Positions 59,600-64,000 of a stretch of 64,000 bases of DNA are shown piece after piece. The stretch comes from Ligustrum vulgare (Eukaryota > Streptophyta > Magnoliopsida > Lamiales > Oleaceae), in assembly GCA_963555705.1 (NCBI GenBank), contig OY743189.1, positions 8,945,501 through 9,009,500 of the forward strand, in the 5' to 3' direction. The notes under the pieces were generated by a model, which ran no database searches, was not told the DNA's origin, and saw only the letters and a program-made list of their open reading frames with translations. The first letter of the stretch is position 1, and each line of letters opens with the position of its first letter. The translations under genes were made by a program, and so were the position numbers.

Positions 59600-61140
59600 G
59601 GGTTCCAACTCTCTAAGTGGATTGATAAGGAGTATAAGCATATGCAAGACAATAATGTTTGGGATCTTGTCCCATTACCAAAAGGTATGAAGCCCATTGA
59701 TCTTAAATGGATTTTTAAACCAAAGGGGATTTTAAAGGTAATGTGGAAAGATATAAGGTTCGTCTTGTATCTAAGGGCTTTACACAGAATGATGGCATTG
59801 ATTATAAAGAGACTTTCTCTTCGGTTTCAATGAAAGACTCTTTCAGAAAAGTTAGGTTGTTGCACATTTTGACCTCGAGTTACATCAAATGGATACTAAG
59901 GTGGCGTTTCTCAATGGTGACATTGATGTGACGATCTATTTGGTGCAATCAGAAAACTTTGTGTCAGTAGACCCAAAGCTAATGGTTTGCAAATTAAAGA
60001 AATCCATTTATGTACTCAAGCCAGCTTCCCGTTAAGGGTAATACAAATTTCATCAAGTAATTATCTCATTTGGTCTTGAGATTAATGTTGTTGATTGTTG
60101 TTTGTATTACAAGTTTAGTGGGAGTAAGTATATTGTCCTGGTTTTATATGTTGATTATTGCTTGCCACTAATGATATAGGCATGTCACATAAAATTATGA
60201 GATTTTTATCATGGAATTTTCAGATTAAAAATCTTGGTGACGTCTCTTTTGTATTAGGAATTCAGATACACCGGGATTGTTCTCGGGGTATTCTTGAATT
60301 GTCACAAAAGGGCTATATCGATAAAGTGCTTAAGAGGTTTGGCATGTAAGACAGTAAATCAGGGAACAGCCCTATCGCTAAGGGAGACAAATTTAGTCTC
60401 GACTAATGCCCGAAAAGTTATCTTGAAGTTAAAGAAATGCAAAGGATCACATATAGTTAAGCTATAGAAAGTCTGATGTATGCTCAAATTTGTATGCGTT
60501 CGGATATTGCATACATTATTGAGATACTAATGAGATATTTAAGTAACCCTGGAATGGATCATTTGGAAAGCAGTCAAACATGGGTTATAAGGTATTTAAA
60601 GAGAACAAAAGATTACATGCTCACATACAGAAAATCGGATCAGTTGGAGATCATATGGTATTATGATTTCGATTTTTTACTAGATGCCAAGAAAGTAAAA
60701 GATCCACATAAGGCTACATTTATCTGCTGGTTGGAGGAGCTATTTTCAGATGGAGTGCTTAACAGACACTTTAGCTTCTTTCACTTGGCAGCACAGTTGT
60801 AGCAATTTTGGGGGCATCTAATTATGGAATATAGCTGCGAAATTTTGTCACTGGGCTGCGTATTCTGAATGGTATAGAAAGAACACTAAAGTTATAGTGT
60901 GACAATAACTCAGCAGATTTATATTCCAGTAACAACAGGAACTCAACTAAGTCAAAATTCATTGACATAAGTTCCTGATTGTGAAGGATACAGTTCAGAG
61001 TGGACACGTGTCAATAAGAGCACATTGGGACAAACTCCATAATTGCGGATCCGCTTACTAAAGTATTACAACATAAGGTCTTTCATGAGTACATTACTCA
61101 TATGGGTGTTGTATTTCTTAAGGATATTCGATTTCAGTGG
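59600..61140 (+). pseudogene. Copia reverse transcriptase and RNase H, fragmented
   Basis: RT begins DNNVWDLVPLPKGMKPIDLK (59648). It shifts frame near 59745 to RYKVRLVSKGFTQNDGIDYK and ETFSSVSMKDSF. Further pieces include FQIKNLGDVSFVLGIQIHRD (60223) and KGYIDKVLKRFGM, then RNase H-linked YAQICMRSDIAYII (60479). The end ADPLTKVLQHKVFHEYI with HMGVVFLKD is near 61040-61125. The catalytic YVDD block is degraded (LYVDYCLPLM region near 60145). Several frameshifts and stops make it inactive. Confidence 0.83.
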
Positions 61141-61552
61141 GAGTTTGTATTTTGGGTGCATTAGACACATTTACTGTCCTTTTGGATACAGTTTAAAGTT
61201 AAAGTTATTTACAACTGTAAGGTTTCAGGTTTATTATCTCTGAACTCGTTTGAGGATGATCTCACTAAAGTTTGGACCAGTTGGAAATAGGCATGTTGAA
61301 GATCACATTACATGTAATTTCCATGCTACACATCCATACTTGATCCATGTCATTCAGTTATTTCGATATACGTGACCATTGAAGGTTTAGTTACGATTAA
61401 TGTAGCGAAAGCCGCTTTGATCCTATGTTGATATAATTGATGGACCGGATTGTTTGGGGATGCATTCAGTAATGATAGCAAAATTCTGAGTACTCATAAG
61501 GTTATGATTGATACACAATTGTAAGGTTACACATATAGCCCAAGTGGGAGAT

Positions 61553-61953
61553 TGTAAGGATTTTAATCAATCGTGTGGGCTTATATGTGAATTATTGTGT
61601 ATTGAATAAAAGGCTATCAATTTTGGTTAAGCCCATTTAAAGTGATCTAATAAGGATTTGGTATATTGGGCTTTAATGCATCTAATTAATGTATGGGCTT
61701 TTATGTGTAGATACCAGGCCATTACCTAATTCATGATGGGCCGGATTAGGTTAATTGGCAATTCAGTTTATAAAGTCGGTTATGGTCCCTGAATCCTACG
61801 TATTGTTCATCTTGTCTGACATCCCATCATCAGAGAGAAAATAAGGACTACGTATCGATTTAGAAGATCCAACCAACCGAATCGTTTATTATGAATCACG
61901 TTTGATTAAGGTACGCTTCCGCTTCAGTTATTTAATTCTTGATAATTCCAACA
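61553..61953 (+). repeat. 3' LTR of the copia element (401 bp)
   Basis: A polypurine tract AAGTGGGAG (61542-61550) precedes TGTAAGGATTTTAATC. The LTR ends AATTCCAACA at 61953. TTTATAAAG near 61769 is a likely TATA box. No 5' LTR copy is seen upstream. Confidence 0.82.
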
Positions 61954-61982
61954 TGATGATTATTTAGATTATAGATAAATTA

Positions 61983-63995
61983 TTATCTGTAATAAAATTT
62001 TCTAACATTTATCCCTATCATTTCTGACCATCTTCTTGGTAATGCCATCTCTTCACCAAATATGCACAAAATTCTGCACCAAATGTCTCTAGCAATCGCA
62101 CAATGGAGTAATATATGGTCGATGTTCTCCTTCGCCTTTTTACACATAATGCAGTGTGAGGGGGATATGTTCAAATATGGCATTTTCAATTGCAACACGT
62201 CACAAGTGTTCACCTTTCCCAAAGAAGCCAACCAAACAAAAATTTTAACCTTAGAGGGTACCACACTCTTCTAAATGAATTGAAAAAGTGGATAGGAGGT
62301 GTGACATGTTGGTTGAAATAAAGTATATAAAAAAGATTTGCAAGAAAACTCACCCGATGGGTGGGCATTCCATATTCTTTTATCAGGTGAAGAAGTATCT
62401 ATGTGGGTATTTTCAAGAATATATAGTAGGGAAGTGAATTCTTCGGTTTCTCTATCACTGAGATTCCTGTCAAAAACTAAGTTCCAAACCGGACTTGAGG
62501 CTAATGTAAAGGTAACAATATCACAAATGAGAGCATTTTTGTTGTTAGATAGGTGGAAAAGTCTAGGGAAAGCCTCTTGAAATGATTGTTCACTAATCCA
62601 TTTGTCAAACCAAAACCGGATTTTATCACCTTTTCCCGCCACAAATTTGATGTTTTCCATAAATTTGTCCCGAGTTCTTGCAATTGATTTCCATGGTGCC
62701 CGAAGGGTGGAGTTCATTCCAATATTTGCATCCCATCCATTAGAGTGATAGCCATACCTACTAAGAATGATGGAGTGCCAAAGTGACTCCGATTCTTTGG
62801 GGAAACGCCATAACCATTTCCCTAATAAGGCCGTGTTTTTCAATTCTAAATTCCCAATTCCCAACCCACCAAATTGTTTTGATTTCGACACGATATCCCA
62901 TTTGACTAGATGGTCACTATGATTCTCTCCCTGACCTTCCCAAAAAAAATCTCTCATCATTTTCTCAATCATCTTTGTCACCTTCTTCGGCATTTTAAAG
63001 ATTGACATGAAATATGTGGGAATACTTCCCAATACCAATTGGAGAAGAATAAGTCTCCCACCACGTGACAAACAACCTTTATGCCACCCTTCTAGTCTTT
63101 TTGCAATTCTTTCTATCACTGGGTTCCAAAAAGAATAGGCATTTGGATTTCCCCCTAAAGGTAGTCCGAGGTAATTGAGTGGCCACACCCCCTTAAGATA
63201 ACCCCAATTTTTTGCTATGTGTTCAATTCTTTCTTTCATTAGATTTAAACCCACCACTGTACTCTTAGCCAAATTTATTTTTAGTCCTGAGGTTTTAGAA
63301 AAAATGTCAAGAATTGCCATTAGATTATTGATACTCTCATCCTTATTTTCCAAAAAGAAGATACTGTCGTCCGGAAATTGAAGATGTGATATTCTTACAT
63401 TGTTCCTTCCTATTTTAAAGCTTTCTATCATATCTTCATTACAGGCCTTGTTCACCATTCTGCTCAAAACATCTCCAACTATGATAAATAAAAAAGGTGA
63501 TAGCGAATCACCCTGTCTTAAGCCTCTAGATGCTCCGAATTTTCCTCTTGGTTTTCCATTGATCATCACAGAAAAATTTGTTGAAGATAAACATCCCCTT
63601 ATCCACTTCCTCCATCTCTCACCAAAACCCTTTTTCTCTAACACATAATCAAGGAATTCCCAGCTAACTTTATCATATGCCTTTTCAAAATCGATCTTAA
63701 GTACCACACCTTCTTTCTTTTTCACCCTATACTCCTCCACGATTTCATTTGCTATCAAGATCAAATCCAAAATTTGTCTTCCCTTTACAAAAGCACATTG
63801 GGCCGCATCAATTGTTTCTGGTAAAACTACCTTCAGTCTCAGAGATAGAACTTTTGCCAAAATTTTGTAAAGAGAAGAAACCAGACTAATTGGTCGAAAA
63901 TCCTTGATAGAGATTGAATTCAGTTTTTTGGGGATTAGGCATATGAATGTTTCATTTACTCTAACGTTCACAATACCATTTTTGTGGAATTCCAT
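61983..63995 (-). pseudogene. L1-type LINE ORF2: reverse transcriptase and zf-RVT region, cut by the window end
   Basis: The frame 63995-62271 (574 codons) enters RT motifs at IPKKLNSISIKDFRPISLVS and continues through KIDFEKAYDKVSWEFL and GLRQGDSLSPFLF. It then reads LQFPDDSIFFLE (near 63385), where plant LINEs normally have FADD; both Asp residues are kept. After a TAA near 62271 and a frame change, 62264-61983 gives the zf-RVT domain: VPSKVKIFVWLASLGKVNTC, CIMCKKAKENIDHILLHC. The endonuclease would lie beyond 64000. The 3' end is missing next to the copia LTR at 61953. ORF2 nicks target DNA and reverse transcribes LINE RNA. Confidence 0.9.
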
Positions 63996-64000
63996 GAAAA

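Noticed and set aside
1..64000. tRNA, rRNA, bacterial operons or defence systems
   Set aside because: No cloverleaf or rRNA sequence was recognised, and the spliced gene and plant transposon lineages show eukaryotic nuclear DNA.

Overview
The window is nuclear DNA of a flowering plant, probably a eudicot with a large, transposon-rich genome. It is AT-rich and crowded with nested LTR retrotransposons of plant lineages (Ty3/gypsy Tat, Athila and probable chromoviruses; several Ty1/copia), L1-type LINEs, hAT and Harbinger miniature elements and microsatellites. It holds one clearly intact host gene, a minus-strand two-exon orthologue of Arabidopsis DRT111 (SPF45-type splicing factor, exons 34507-33653 and 28439-28143). 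No species can be assigned from the sequence.

Layout. 1-562: right-hand part of an insertion inside a Tat gag. 563-10442: decayed Tat-lineage Ty3/gypsy element on the plus strand (gag, protease, RT, two RNase H domains, integrase), with a three-exon gene on the opposite strand (8688-6090) and a 669-bp 3' LTR (9774-10442). This element sits in the LTR of a minus-strand, non-autonomous, copia-derived element (10443-16398) whose interior carries an intronless, frameshifted copy of a LONELY GUY (LOG) cytokinin-activation gene (13738-14388). 16849-18710: 5' part of another minus-strand copia element. 18711-25530: LTR pieces, a hAT miniature element with an 8-bp target duplication (19932-20455), minisatellites and CCA-rich DNA. 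26173-27910: two more hAT-type miniature elements. 28143-34507: the DRT111-like gene, whose 5.2-kb intron holds a LINE ORF1 fragment and several MITEs. 34765-35625: Harbinger remnant. 35630-43640: AT-rich DNA with an Athila element reduced to its ends (38071 to about 40460), a probable chromovirus LTR and a 389-bp tandem duplication. 44282-52700: two Athila-type elements facing each other, giving a long inverted repeat. 53132-57660: Helitron 3' end, short copia LTR, probable gypsy LTR and LINE tail. 57855-61953: copia element remnant whose leader carries five similar stem-loops. 61983-64000: LINE ORF2 on the minus strand.

Apart from the DRT111-like gene, nearly all coding sequence is decayed transposon protein. 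Nesting gives a relative order in several places: the Tat element is younger than the copia element it splits, a gypsy LTR end cuts an Athila LTR at 21574/21575, and a LINE tail lies in a gypsy LTR. The best candidates for new biology are the stem-loop array in the copia leader, the captured LOG retrocopy, the nearly intact antisense gene of the Tat element with its own predicted promoter and introns, and the Athila inverted repeat.
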